A stretch of DNA of 64,000 nucleotides from Nothophaeocryptopus gaeumannii. Its lineage: Eukaryota > Ascomycota > Dothideomycetes > Mycosphaerellales > Mycosphaerellaceae. The notes below the pieces were generated by a model. It was not told the DNA's origin, did no database searches, and saw only the letters and a program-made list of their open reading frames with translations. The translations under genes and the position numbers were made by a program. Of the stretch, positions 1-11,591 are shown piece after piece (position 1 is the stretch's first letter; the number at the start of each line of letters is the position of its first letter). The stretch covers positions 1,860,001 to 1,924,000 of the forward strand of contig JASISA010000022.1 of the NCBI GenBank assembly GCA_031771865.1, in the 5' to 3' direction.

Positions 1-3000
1 CGCGCGGGTGGGGAAGCGGGAGCTCATGGTTTTCGGAGTCATGGCCGTGGTCTCTGGAGGGGTATCGCACGATGACCCTCGCGTGGAAAAGACATCTGGG
101 ATGCATTTTTGATACAGCCGTTGTGAGGGAGGTTCGGCTCGCAATGCTGCTACACCTCAATCTTCTGTCGGTCGAACATCAGAGGTCGTATTACCGCGAA
201 ACAGGAACTCGAAACTGCCGACCATTGTGTTCCGATTCCCGAGAGGCATAGAACTTAGCATTGCTTGAAGATGAATCTGTTACAGCTGACACATTGGCAG
301 GAGGCCAGAGTTGATGGGGCCCCAAGAGCTACAAGTCCGGAAGGAGACCACATACACCAAGAACCAGGTAACTTACATGAGCGACCGGCTTGGTCTGCAT
401 CGCGTAGGCAATCCAAGCAAGAAAGCTGGGGACTTTGCCGTCAGCTTGCACTTGTACACGGTATGTACATGTAATGGAAGACTCCGATTGTTTTGCGTCA
501 ACGATTACTGACAACAGTCGATGTAGCCCCCGAATGCGGCCAAATTTGGCTGCCATATTTTCGATCCGAAGACCGGCAAGTCGTCACACGCAACGCAGTG
601 CCACTTTTACTCTGAACTTGGTGTGAAGATGGAGTAAGGCTGTCTTGTTTATTTAATGCCTTGGTCTTTGACTGCACTTCGTTGGATGAGTCGACGTTGA
701 TTGGATCATGTTCACTCTTGGAGAATTGGCGTTTGGGTATCGATCGTTCGGGCCATTCGCAGGCGTATTTAGGCTGCCAACACGCTGGTTGTTAGGCAGC
801 AGGCTCTTTCTTTGCTCACAAAGGTTGCAAACGAGCGCCGGGCAAAGATGCAATGCTGTACGTATTTCGAAAAGGGTCCTTAATTGTTCGGAAGTGTTTT
901 GGATATTAGATTGATCGACCACGATGCTCTCGACCATCCAACCGCCAACTTAACAGTAGGCAGTAGCTTCCAAGGCATATGCCGATGTTGACTAGGTGGA
1001 AAAGCAGTAGCGGTATTGCAGTACCGTGCCCCTCTAGTCAGTCCCGCTGTTGCTGATCTACGGACGCCGCCAGCTCATCGCCGCACTGGGCATATCTGCA
1101 TGCATGCTGTATAAAGCATCTTCCCTCCTCAGGGACCGGCACTTGTAGCGAGTAGCAGAACGCCACACGGAATAGGGTGCTCTCTTGAGTTTCAATCTGC
1201 TCGTCGGACGGTAGAACAGCACTCGATCTCACTTGCAAGGCAGAAGCGTGAGGTAATCGTGGTTCCCGACTGAATGACGGTCGATGTCCGAGAGACTTTG
1301 ACAAGCCGTCTCGACAAGGAATCTACTCCGACGTACCAGATGAACAGTATCCTTGCAGGTTTGAAAAGCAAATCCGGCGAGCATTGCATCCGGGGAACTT
1401 GTCAAGGTCGCGTACGATATGGGTCCCTCACCGGGTTTGACTTGTGCTGCTCATGAACGCGCTGCAAAGCGACGTATAGTGGGATGGAGAGAGGAGCTGG
1501 GTTGAACGATGTACGGCAACTGGAAACCGTAATTCTTGGCGCATCGTTAGAAACCGGTGCCGTGCAGCGATGCATGAACAGGCGTCCACATCGAAAATAC
1601 AAGGCAAAAAGAGTGGGTTCTACTTCTTGGCGTCGTTGGCGATGAACAAGCTTGCGAAGAAGATGAAAGGTTCAAGTCCCTGAAAGCTTGAGCAAGGAAG
1701 TAGACGCCAGCATCCAGGGGCTGAGCAAATGTAGGTCGGCACCGACGGTGTGATGGGCATGATTGTCGACACTCGTTCAGACTGAAGCGCTTGACATCGA
1801 TGGTATACCGATGCGATCTGATTGTGTAAGAGGTGCTGGAACATTTGTTGCAAAGAGGCAGATTGCGAGGTCGCACTGGTCCTGGAGACAGATTGGCGTG
1901 CACGACATCCATCGTCCTCATCGACTCTATCGCATCTAAACAGAGTTGAGTTGGTGGTGCTTTCCAGTAAGAGCCAGATCCAGTCCGAATGACGAGTCCC
2001 AGATCTGGTTGTCGCCATGCTGTACATTTGAATTAACGGATTCAGTGCCGCAATATTTGCGAGATTGGTGGAGTTTCGCAGTGCACCGAGGAGCTGCCAC
2101 GACGAATCATCCTAGACTTCAGCTTCCAGAGTGCATGCAGAATGGATGTTCCGATGTTGAAGCTGTACCAATGTGTCCAGACTGGGAAGGAGATGACCCA
2201 CCAGTCCATCTTCATCAGGCAAAGCTTCAGTCCTTGCAAGCGCGCTTTCATGAGAGAATAGTAGCACGACGCGAAGTTCCTGGAGCTCGTCCTTCGCGCC
2301 TCATTGTATAATTGGCAAGGAGGAAACGGGCTCGTATTTCCTTGATCCTAACAATTGTTGACAGATACTGCGAGAGAGGAAGCACGCGTTTTTAGGTTGG
2401 CCAAACAGAGAGGTCGCGAAACTAGGCCAACAGGAAGCAGTATGACAGCTTTGACGACTGTGAGTAGTCAGGCGCCTCTCGTAGTGCAGCTATTCTGAGT
2501 GGTAGTGAGAGGATCTCGGCTCGGAGAATTACCACTTAAGACGATCGAGATTGATACTCCCGCAACAACTGTGAAGATGCTTGCCGAAACTGTCTCACGG
2601 TTTACCAGTCAGATTTGTCTCCGATATGCATCTCCACGTTCGTATGTCTGACGATGATCCAGAAGTCCAGATCGCCAGACGAGGTCCGATTAGCCTTTTC
2701 CGGTGGCTTCATCTTAGTTGAAACGGAGGAAGACGTGATGAAGGCCCGCTGGCGATCCGCAGGCGTAGGAAGACGGTCCGGCGTCTTGGATCTTGGAGAA
2801 CAAGCTTGACTCTTTGGCCTTGGTCAGGCACAGGCAGCAAAGCAGCGCGAGGGAGCTGCTGTCGTGCCAAGCACTGGATGATGGGACCATGGGAAGTCTA
2901 GGGAACGTTGAGAAGGCGTTGTGGGAGAGGATCGCGCCGTGGAGCGGATCGCTCACTGCTTCATGTTCAATTCAGAAAGACGCGCTATGATTGGCTGCTG

Positions 3001-5006
3001 AGGAGCAGCGAGCCCGAGAAACGACCAATCGCTTTTCCCCTCTTGGGCTCCTCTTACAAATCTTAAAGTCGCACGTCTCGAGTCTGCTGCGTCCCCTGGA
3101 GCACTAAGCTTCGAACGTCAGTCGACGGCCAGTTCTGAAGGGAAAGGCGTGTCTCGGAGGAGGAAGATCAATTTCGGAGCTACATAGAGTTTGTCCAACT
3201 CCTCTACTTCTGAGGCAAGAAACAGATGGCAGCGGTAGAATCGGGCCTTGGCACGACTGTCTTTCGGACCTTGCGAGTGGTGGACAATGCGAACGCCGAA
3301 TGCTATATCGGAACACAACGAGACCCGAATGAAGGGGCATGTGCACGTAGCTACGGCGTGTTGGTCAGGCCAGACAGGCCAGAGGCAGCAAGTCGCGGTG
3401 ACGACGTTTGTGAGTCCCGAGCAATGGAGAAGCAGAGGTTGCGATTGCGAATGCCATTGGAAGTCGTGCACGGCTAGCGGAGTGGGAGGGATCATGCTGG
3501 ACCGAGCGTCGTGCAGGCGGGAGAGATCGCCAGCTACGCTCATTGGCAGGCCGGGCAGAGATGTTTGGGTGCACAAGGCCAGCAAGCTGCGACCGCTCTT
3601 GTGCGCCCGTTGTCGAAGGGAAGGGGATTGTCAGTTGTGGAAGTGGAGACTGGAGCGAATGCTGGTACTGTATTGAGATGGTATCGCAGCGACGGGAGTG
3701 CCTCGTGCGGTGCGGTGCTATGCTGTGCTCCCGGCCACGAGAGATGCCTGTCGTCCCACGCTCGGCATCTCACAACCTTCACGACCACCATCTTGTACAC
3801 GCAAACACGGCCGTGGACGGGGGTCGTTGTTAGAGGCGAGTGGAGTGGTGATGCTCAGATGCTGCGGTGCGCCGTGGTGCCAGATGTTTCGCAGGACGCC
3901 GTTGTTCACTTAATGCGGCCTGGCAGGTGAGCACTAGCGATCCTTAGTCGGTAGTTTGTCTGTCCGTGGTGCCGCAGGGCTTGAATGAAGGGACAGCCGT
4001 AGCTGCAGGAACCTGGGAGCCTCGCAGATGGAAGCAGCAGGGCAGGCTCATCATCAGCAGCAGAGCACCGGAGACGGCCTACACACAGTTGGAGGAGAAG
4101 GACCTGCGGACGGACTGGCGCATGTACTGTACTGTGGGAGGAGGTACTGCACTCGAGAGTCTGCTGCTAGTCTGCCCTTCACACCGAGTAACTATGATCA
4201 ATCCCACGCCGGCCGCCAGCGCTATCCGCGACGGACCATCGTGTATGGCGATCGCAGCGCGACAGGGTTGTCCACCAGAGAGCCCATCTGCATCTGTGCC
4301 ATCCATGCCGCCTCCAATCCCTCCATGCCCGCCCCCAGTCGCAGCAGTCGTCCGGTGGTTTGTGGTCTTGCTCCATAGCCAAGTTGCCTGTCTTCGCCGC
4401 CCGTCGGGGCCTGACCGTCCTGTGTGTGTTCTTGCCGGGCCTGGTCCTGCGCTCTGCGCCTGCTAGCCTAGCCTAGGTCGTCTCTAGTTGGCCTCACTAA
4501 CCTAATCACGAGCCTTCATCCTAAGCCGTCCTGACCCATCCTTCACCTACCTGGCCCTCCCTCTGCGCGCCGAACCGCCTCTCCGTGCTGGCATAGTGAA
4601 CCTAGATATCCACGTCTCCGCAACGCGCGACTTGATCTGCTGCCTCTTCCCGACCTTGTATCTTCCGGCCTCGACTCGCCTCCTGGAACTTGCTGCCCGC
4701 ATATATCCTACCATGGGAGCCGTCTAGAGCAGTACCGGCATGCCCCTCGGTTCCCGCCCAACATTGCAGCAGTGTACGCAGGCTCGCATGTTGCATCTCG
4801 CCTCTGTGTTCGAACCGCTCTGCTGCAGGCGCCGTCCTACCGCCGTAAGCCCAAGCCACAGGCGTGTAGAGGTAGACGCTGGCGGCACTTGCGCGCGAAC
4901 ACTACTGCAGTCGCAGTCGCAGCTGCCTTCTTGCACTCCCAGATCGAGCCTGCCCACGACCGACGGTGCTACCAGCCCGTCCGCGCTGCCTTAGGCGGCG
5001 CTCTGA
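1..5006. other. 5-kb stretch without a supported gene
   Basis: All open frames here are short (the longest about 170 codons), overlap each other on both strands, and show no recognisable domain, no run of consistent splice signals and no protein-like composition. The last few hundred bases, rich in CT and CCGCC-type tracts, are probably the promoter and 5' untranslated region of the HTH protein starting at 5007. I see no transposon ends, tRNA or tandem array. The remainder may hold regulatory DNA or long non-coding transcripts; nothing in the sequence decides this. Confidence 0.5.
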
Positions 5007-6729
5007 ATGGACGTCGATGCCATGGCCGACGATGACCGCAACGCTGCATACCGGTCATCACCTGCGACTCACTGGAACAACCATTTCCCGCACCATCCAC
5101 ACTCGCATCACGGAACACCCGCACAGGAGTATGCGGGCTTCAACTTCACCGCACCGCAGATGCCCATGGAGCCCAGCGCGTTCAGCAGCAGCATGCAGCA
5201 ACGACCGTTGCACCAACACCTTCAACCACTGGTGATGCCGCAATGGCCGTCGATGCTGAACAGTCAGGCGCATTCGACCTACCAACCAATGTTCCCTCAA
5301 CCTGTCCAACCCATTCAACCCATGTCCATCGGTCCACTGGCAACGCCTGTGTCGGCGACATCGACGAGATCGACGTCGACACCGCGAAAAACGCTGACCG
5401 ATCTTGACCGAAAGCGAATGTGTCAGTACGCCGAGGAGCACCCCAACAGCAAGCAAACCGAAATAGGAGGTGCGAGCGTCAAACTGATCGATTGTTCGTT
5501 GTGCTGACCGTTTTTAGCAATCTTTGGCGTTGAGCGAAGGTAGTAAGGTCAATCAATCTTTGACTGGGATGATGCTGATGAGGTCTCTTAGCACTGTGTC
5601 GAAAGTGTTGCGTCAGAAGGAGAAGTATCTTTTCCAAGACGACGGGAGTCGGTCACCCGTCAAGCGTGCAAAGGGACGGTCACCCGACATCGAGCGTGCC
5701 CTTGCTGTGTGGGCCAAGAATCAGGTAGGCAACTTCTTGGACAAGATGAGGAGCAGCGTTTCTGACCATCACTTTCAGGAAAAAAAGGGTAATCCGCTCA
5801 CGGACGACCTCATTCGCGAGAAGGCGCGCGCTTTTGCCGCAACAACAACGAGCCCAGACAACCATGGCGTCCTGAGCTCCAGCTGGATTGAGAAGTTCAA
5901 GCTCAAGAACAATCTCATGGGAGCTCGTTCACGTAAAGCGTCGCTCGCACCAGACGATGTTGACAACGGAGCTGCGGCGTCATCTTCCTCCCATACACCG
6001 GGTGACATCTCACCAGTGTCTCCTTCCGGATTCGGCTCTCCCTCTCCTATAGAGCTACACAGCACACAAAGCCAGGAGAGTTTGAAGAACGAGAGCCCCG
6101 ACAGCTATCTCGATTTTGGCAGCAGACACGAGCCATTCCACTCGCAAAGCACGAATTCCTTGAACAGCGCGTTCACGGACACAGCGCCCTCGTCATTTTC
6201 ACCTGGGCCCCTGAGTCCCACATCTCCCTTCTTCACGCCCGATTTAGGGACGGCACCTTCTCCATTCGTATCGCAATCAGCCACCCGTCCCATCCTTCTA
6301 TCCAACGCGAACTCGCAGCGTCCGCGAAGTCAAACTTTCCCGACCCTCGATCAGTTCTTGTCGAGTTCAGCCGATGTTGCGACTCCGAAGTACGTGAACA
6401 GTCACCCGCTAGATTCACCAATGGAAGAACCTCCAGACCCCCTGTTGAGCTTGAACGAGGCCGTGCCTGACCCAGAAGACCGGCCGCCGACAGTGACGCC
6501 TTCAGAGACGATGCGTCCACCTCCTTTACCCGCACACGTACTCCAACAGGACAATGTGAGACGGGACTCAGTTCCACAGATCACTACCCCTGAAGAGGCC
6601 CGAAGAGCTCTGCAAGTCGTACTTGCCTTTTTCGAACAGCAACCAAACGGCTTTCTGGACTTTCAAGAAAGCGTTACCATGGGCAAACTCATGGAAAAGC
6701 TCAAGCTGCAGTCTCGCGGAGGCAGCTGA
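5007..6729 (+). CDS. CENP-B/Tc5-type HTH DNA-binding protein
   Basis: Model: exons 5007-5469, 5518-5539, 5592-5724 and 5779-6729, giving 522 residues. Introns are GT-AG and short (48, 52 and 54 nt). Splicing joins a helix-turn-helix reading TDLDRKRMCQYAEEHPNSKQ, then TEIGAIFGVERSTVSKVLRQ, and then a second CENP-B/Tc5-like module (ALAVWAKNQ joined to EKKGNPLTDDLIREKARAFA, then SSWIEKFK). This is the paired DNA-binding fold seen in CENP-B, fungal ARS-binding proteins and pogo/Tc5 transposases. No DDE catalytic domain follows: the C-terminal half is Ser/Pro-rich low complexity, so this is a host regulator or chromatin protein rather than a transposase. The last 60 residues (TTPEEARRALQVVLAFFEQQ onward) form a compact, probably conserved helix. 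The 54-nt intron is a multiple of three without a stop. The start is the first ATG of the frame. The DNA target is unknown. Confidence 0.85.
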
Positions 6730-7522
6730 TGAGCAAGCAGCTAATACAGACTCCGCGACACTTCAAGAGATACCCCACCAGATACCCACCCTCCTTCTTC
6801 GCATTCTTACAGAATCTTACACTTCTTACGGCAACTTCGATTGTATATTCCTTGAAAGCATCCTTTTTCGGGTTTTTGTGCATACTTGGGCATCGCTTTT
6901 TGGCATCACTTGGAAACGATCAAATTGGATGAATGAGAGAACGCCCATGTCTACGAGCAATTTTGGGTACGGAAACGGGAACGGAACGTCTTCTCTTCGA
7001 CATTGACAAGACGGACAAGACCGCTCACGCGGCAACAAATCATGTTTCTGCGTCGTCAGGGTTTATTCGGATTTCTTGTGTGCTACCCTTTTTGTTGTTG
7101 CTATTTTGACGGTCACGGCTGGGAAACGATCTTCAAAGGGGGCTTGAGGCTTCCGGGATCACAAGGGAGAAGACACAATGCGTACATGAGGTGTGCCTGC
7201 GGGTTTTTCACATGCAGATGATATGACAACATAAGACACAGTATGGATGCGGATCACCAGTTGGTCGGAGGCGCTGCGGCGTGAAGAGGAGTCTGCTTCC
7301 GATTTTGGTACGATTTTTGTTCACAAAGGTCATATGCGCAAGGTTGTTTGAATGATGATTGATGATGATGGACGACGGGACCCGCAGGCCACGAGGGTCC
7401 ATATACGTTTGACATGGGGACAACCAATACCCAAGGGAACGGTATCTTTTTGACGGTGCCTATTACAACGAGCTACTACTTCCGGCTTTTTCAACCATCA
7501 CACCGACTCTTCGTTCATGCAA
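6730..7522. other. Intergenic, convergent 3' ends
   Basis: Region between the stop of the HTH protein (plus strand) and the stop of the PXA protein (minus strand). It should contain both 3' untranslated regions and terminators. Small open frames are present but none looks coding. Confidence 0.5.
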
Positions 7523-10234
7523 TCAATCAATGGCTTCCCCACTCGAACTGGCCGCAAGCTCCGGAAACAAACGTAAGGCGACAAGCTCGATTGCCGAAAC
7601 AATTAGATGCTTGTTCACATACGAGTCGCCGAGCAAGTCCAAGTCGGCCTCGACATCTTGCATCATGAGGTCTACACGGTCTGTTGCGAAGAAGCGCGTT
7701 CGAACGACATTCGGAATCGCGTCGACAATGGAAGCCGCGCAATCGCGCTTGATCTCGGCGACTTCGTCGCTGGTTGGGGTAATGCGCGCGGGTGACAAGC
7801 CATTATCGGGGAAGATGGCGGTTCGGGCAGCTTGCAGGACAGAAGGCAGCCAATTCGCATTGAGCAATCTCTCGTGGATAGTGAACGACATCAACCTGCA
7901 CCTTTTTGCGTCAGCTCAATTGTTGCTTCCGAATCGGGGTCAATCTCGTTGTGTTTCTGTGTTGGGTAAGAAGGCCATATTGCGTGCATATGCAGGACCT
8001 TGCTCGAAGCCTGGAACGGGACAAGGTAAGGAAGTGCGAGCTAGAAGCGCGTGACCGGCACGAGACCATCCGCAGTCTCACTGCGCGTGGTTGTTCATCA
8101 GCGAATAGTGTGATGATAGAGCTCCTCGTGAGATGACTGGTGGACACTGCAACTTCGGCAGCACATAGTCCAATTCGTAAGCTTCTCGTAGTAGGAGGAT
8201 CCAGTGCCAATGCGTTGGCGTTAAGGTTTGGGCCGCAATCGCAAGCCGGACGGTACGCACAGACAACAGCGGGTCTACTGCTTGCGCTTGAGGGCCGAAC
8301 CCTCGGGGTGCATCGTGCATCCGGCAGCCGAAAAGTTGACACTTCAATGTGACTGCAACACATCATTGTCCGGATCAGGCTTGCCCGGCCGCGATGGACG
8401 GACAGTGTGATGATGCCCAACCCATTCTCAGGAAACGATAATGCGAAGGGTTGAACATTGGTACCGAGGTCTTAGCGACGAGGAGCGTTGGTGGCTGTGT
8501 CGTGAAAAGTATCCGGAGATGTTGTATGCCAGCAAAGCGCGTTCGGGATTTCGCGGTCGTAAGCGTGCCAAGCGACATGCACAAGAAGAAGGGGTTGAAA
8601 CATGGCCTTGTGGTTGGCAGCGGTCCGCAGCATGACATTGGCAGACAGCAAAAGTCAGATGACCGTTAGACGATGCAGCTTGCCGGCGTGGCTTTTTCGT
8701 GTGGGCGAATGAGGGGATGCAATCCCAGGGTATGCAGTATTTAGAATGAGTACGTCCACTCTTGACCAAAGAGGGCGGAATCCAGGCCTCGGTTGCATCG
8801 AAAATGGGAGAGTGGAGAAAGAACGAAGAGCTCAACGAGCTACAACTCACCTGTCCAATCTGCTGTTGGTACAGCAAAGCTGTCTTGGCCCACTCAAGCT
8901 CATCCACTGCGCCAGCGACAGCAGGCCTGATAGCCAGGGCATGCGCTGATCAAGAGACAACAGCTCTGACACGCATCCCCATACATGCATACCAATGATC
9001 GGCCGCTTTTCGACACCCTGAAGAGGTGTGTCGGCCCGTGATGTGGGCGAAGCGGGCTTGGTGGACGCTCCGGTCGATCGTTTTGACGTCTTCATGGGCC
9101 GGCTCGTTCGTGCTGGGATTGATGAAGCGTGCATTAGAGCAAGCACAAAGGAACGAAGCAGGAGCCAGGTCGTCATCATGAACTGGACCGTGAACCAGAA
9201 TGTCTGTGAGAGGACGTCTAAGCGCCCACGCGGCCGCACAGACTGATCGCCAGGCTCCGCTGTGGATTTTGATGATGCAAGGAGGCCATATCCCTCGAGA
9301 CGATTCAGCGGTGAAGCCATACCGGAGGCAGCTTGTGATGACCTTTCAGCTTCGGACTTCGTAATGAGGGAACGAAGGAGCTTTCCAATTCCGTCCCAAA
9401 TGAGCCAGGGCTCACACGCCTTACCACATATCCCATTATGGAAGATGAGCTCCGAGAAAATTTCCGACACAAGCACGTCCAGACACGGATTCTGTAGATC
9501 CTCTGGTGGCAATAGAAGCGGCAGTACTCGATTCACGAGGAGCAGGCACCAAGCGACTTCGTTTTCCTGTTGGTATATTGAAGTCTGGGCGTCCAATGGG
9601 ACAGGGTCTAAAGCCATGTGGGGACGTAGAGCGTGATGTCTCATGCGCTGTTCTGCAGTCGAGTATTTCTTTATTCGAGATGTTTGAGATATCCGAACAG
9701 CTGCAAATGGTCAGCCTGACACGCGTAGGGAGACTATTTCCGCATGAGTGTACCATTTACGTGCTCGCTTAACAGTTCAGGCAGCTCATCCAGGAGTAGA
9801 CTTTCTAGATCGACCTGTCTTAGACGTTGTTCCAGACCCCTCGTGCAATGAGCAATGATCTGGACAATCTCGCCCACAAATTGCTGGTCTGGGGTAATGC
9901 GATTGTACCACGCCTGTACAAATAGATTCAGGATCACGGCAATGAAGGCGTACAATTGGACGTCAACCGCATTAGAGCTGGTCAATGGCGGCAACAGTTC
10001 CTCAAGCGGCTCGGAAGGCTGGTCTTGAGTGGGAGCGTCTGCCGTTGAGCCTGCATTTTGGGCTTTTGCGCAGAGGACTCGCTTGATGTAGGCGATCGAA
10101 GCCTCGTCATTTGCTCCGTCTCGCCTTCTGGATGTTCGTACTTGATGATCGGCGTTGACATGGTTATTGCTTCCTCTGCCGCTCGTTGCGCGATGTTGAG
10201 GCTGTTTGACGGGACGTTGGGCGCCTTGGGTCAT
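7523..10234 (-). CDS. PXA-domain (PX-associated) protein
   Basis: Model: complement of 9754-10234, 8851-9700 and 7523-7895, giving 567 residues. After a basic, disordered N terminus of about 80 residues comes the PXA signature: DVQLYAFIAVILNLFVQAWY, NRITPDQQFVGEIVQIIAHC, TRGLEQRLRQVDLESLLLDE. Exon 2 carries the rest of the domain (NEVAWCLLLVNRVLPLLLPP, CLDVLVSEIFSELIFHNGIC) and a hydrophobic stretch near FWFTVQFMMTTWLLLRSFVL. Exon 3 carries the family C terminus (LLNANWLPSVLQAARTAIFP, DSYVNKHLIVSAIELVALRL). PXA proteins act on endosome/vacuole membranes, often with PX and nexin domains; no PX domain is visible here. Intron 1 (9701-9753) has a CTGAC branch site; its acceptor could also be 48 nt further on. 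Intron 2 (7896-8850) is 955 nt with a consensus GTGAGT donor and GTGCAG acceptor, and its ends restore the conserved LDR-L junction. Divergent from MED10 with 244 bp between starts. Confidence 0.85.
7896..8850 (-). other. 955-nt intron in the PXA gene
   Basis: Bounded by AG/GTGAGT at 8850 and TTTTTGCGT...GTGCAG ending at 7896 (in the + orientation the acceptor reads CTGCAC). Every other intron I could define in the window is 110 nt or shorter. Inside it several open frames of 60-170 codons exist on both strands but none has a recognisable domain. No terminal inverted repeats or poly-A/simple-repeat tail were seen. Confidence 0.7.
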
Positions 10235-10478
10235 TTTGCACCTCGCACGCTATGCCGTGTTTTGCAGCGCGCATGTGGTCCATGGAAGGGAGGATCTTGG
10301 GGTTCTGAAGTCAATCTGATGTCGAATGTTGGAGGAGAAAGCATCACATCGAAATGCAGGCGTCGCACAACGGCTGTGATCCAAGCTTGACTTCCCGCTT
10401 GGCGGCTAGTTCTACTGTAGAGTACATCGTCTCTCTATCCCAACTTGACAACTGGTCAACAATACGGCTCCAGCAAAC
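10235..10478. promoter_or_regulatory. Divergent promoter, PXA gene / MED10
   Basis: 244 bp separate the two start codons on opposite strands, so both core promoters and 5' leaders must be here. No distinct motif stands out. Confidence 0.5.
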
Positions 10479-11002
10479 ATGGCCACCGCCACGCTGGACG
10501 AGGTGGACAGTAAGTGTGCTTTATTTTTGTACTTATCGCTATATCAAATGCTAACGACGAGTCATAGCCCACCTCCGCGCGATCATCAGTAATTTGTACA
10601 TGCTGATAGTTCAAGCCCACGACTACCAAGGGCAAGGAACGCAACAAGCTATGCACGCAGAGATGTAGGCCATACAAGGCGCCTGACGCGAATACCACCT
10701 GCTGATAGGACACCAGCAAGAACCTCTTGCAAAACTTACAATCGCTAAGCCAAACCGCTCGCCGCCTGCCCACGCACTTGCCCCAGGAGATCATCAAATA
10801 CGTCGAGGACTCACGCAATCCGGACATCTACACGCGTGAGTTCGTGGAGCTGGTCATGCGCTACAATCAGCAGCAAAAAGGTCGGAGCGAGGGCTTCGCT
10901 CAATTCCGCGACATTCTAGGCCGCGAAATGATGAGTGCCATTCCAGATACGAAGCCCGACGTCAAGCGCGTTGTGGAAGCTTCCGGAGGTCAGGTTGACT
11001 AG
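10479..11002 (+). CDS. MED10: Mediator complex subunit 10
   Basis: Model: exons 10479-10509, 10568-10664 and 10717-11002, giving 137 residues, the usual length for Med10/Nut2. The spliced protein contains the family core HLRAIISNLYMLIVQAHDYQ, then EIKNLLQNLQSLSQTARRLP, then LPQEIIKYVEDSRNPDIYTR and EFVELVMRYNQQQKG, ending with FRDILGREMMSAIPDTKPDV. Med10 lies in the middle module of Mediator and links activators to RNA polymerase II in the nucleus. Both introns (58 and 52 nt) have canonical GTAAGT or GTAGGC donors and AG acceptors; intron 2 splits the GAG-ATC codons of the E-I-K motif. Divergent from the PXA gene. Identification is firm. Confidence 0.95.
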
Positions 11003-11591
11003 GAGCCACCGACGCCTTCAGGAACATCATCAGCGCCCCACGCGTCTAACAATACCGTTCGGTACTATTTGAGTACTTGAAACATCATCTTGTACAAGTG
11101 GCGATCGGATCTCTCCGGTGATATTCAGCTGGCCCTACTTGATACTTGAGGCTCCACGAGATCATCCCACGCCAGGACCGCCGCGCCTCAGAGCTTCCAG
11201 ATCCTTTCGGCTCCGCTCATCATGACAAGATCTTATCAGATCAAAAGCCCCACGCCCAAATATCAACACCTCAGTATTGGATCGCAAGCGTCCCAGGACA
11301 TTGGATCTGGGACTCTAGTGCGTGGAGATGGTTCGTCTGAAGGAAGATGGCGAGCTCAAGAGAGAAGACCAGGTTTCCCAGTCTTGACATCTGGACTTTC
11401 CTACACTTTCAAGATATTGGTGATGCAGCTGGAAAGGCGGAGAGAGCCATGGCTAGCGTTGCAGCATGATCGGCATATGATCCCCATGGTCTGGGATCAA
11501 GCATCATGATGAAAGAAAGAAGAAGAGAGCAGCTTGAATGAACTTTGGAAAGCTCCTTGCATGCATATGTACTTTGCGCCTCTCTGAGCCA
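11003..11591. other. Intergenic, convergent 3' ends
   Basis: Region between the stop codons of MED10 and the GT90 gene, which converge here. It contains only short frames and must hold both 3' untranslated regions. Confidence 0.5.

Noticed and set aside
1640..1700. GGTTCAAGTCC box-B-like motif
   Set aside because: No matching acceptor or T stem and no A box at a proper distance, so a chance match.
5007..6729. HTH protein as a pogo/Tc5 transposase
   Set aside because: The paired HTH modules are present but no DDE domain or terminal inverted repeats follow; the C terminus is Ser/Pro-rich.
7911..8907. Minus-strand frames inside the PXA intron as extra exons
   Set aside because: The conserved PXA protein is continuous when the whole interval is removed, and the frames show no family similarity.
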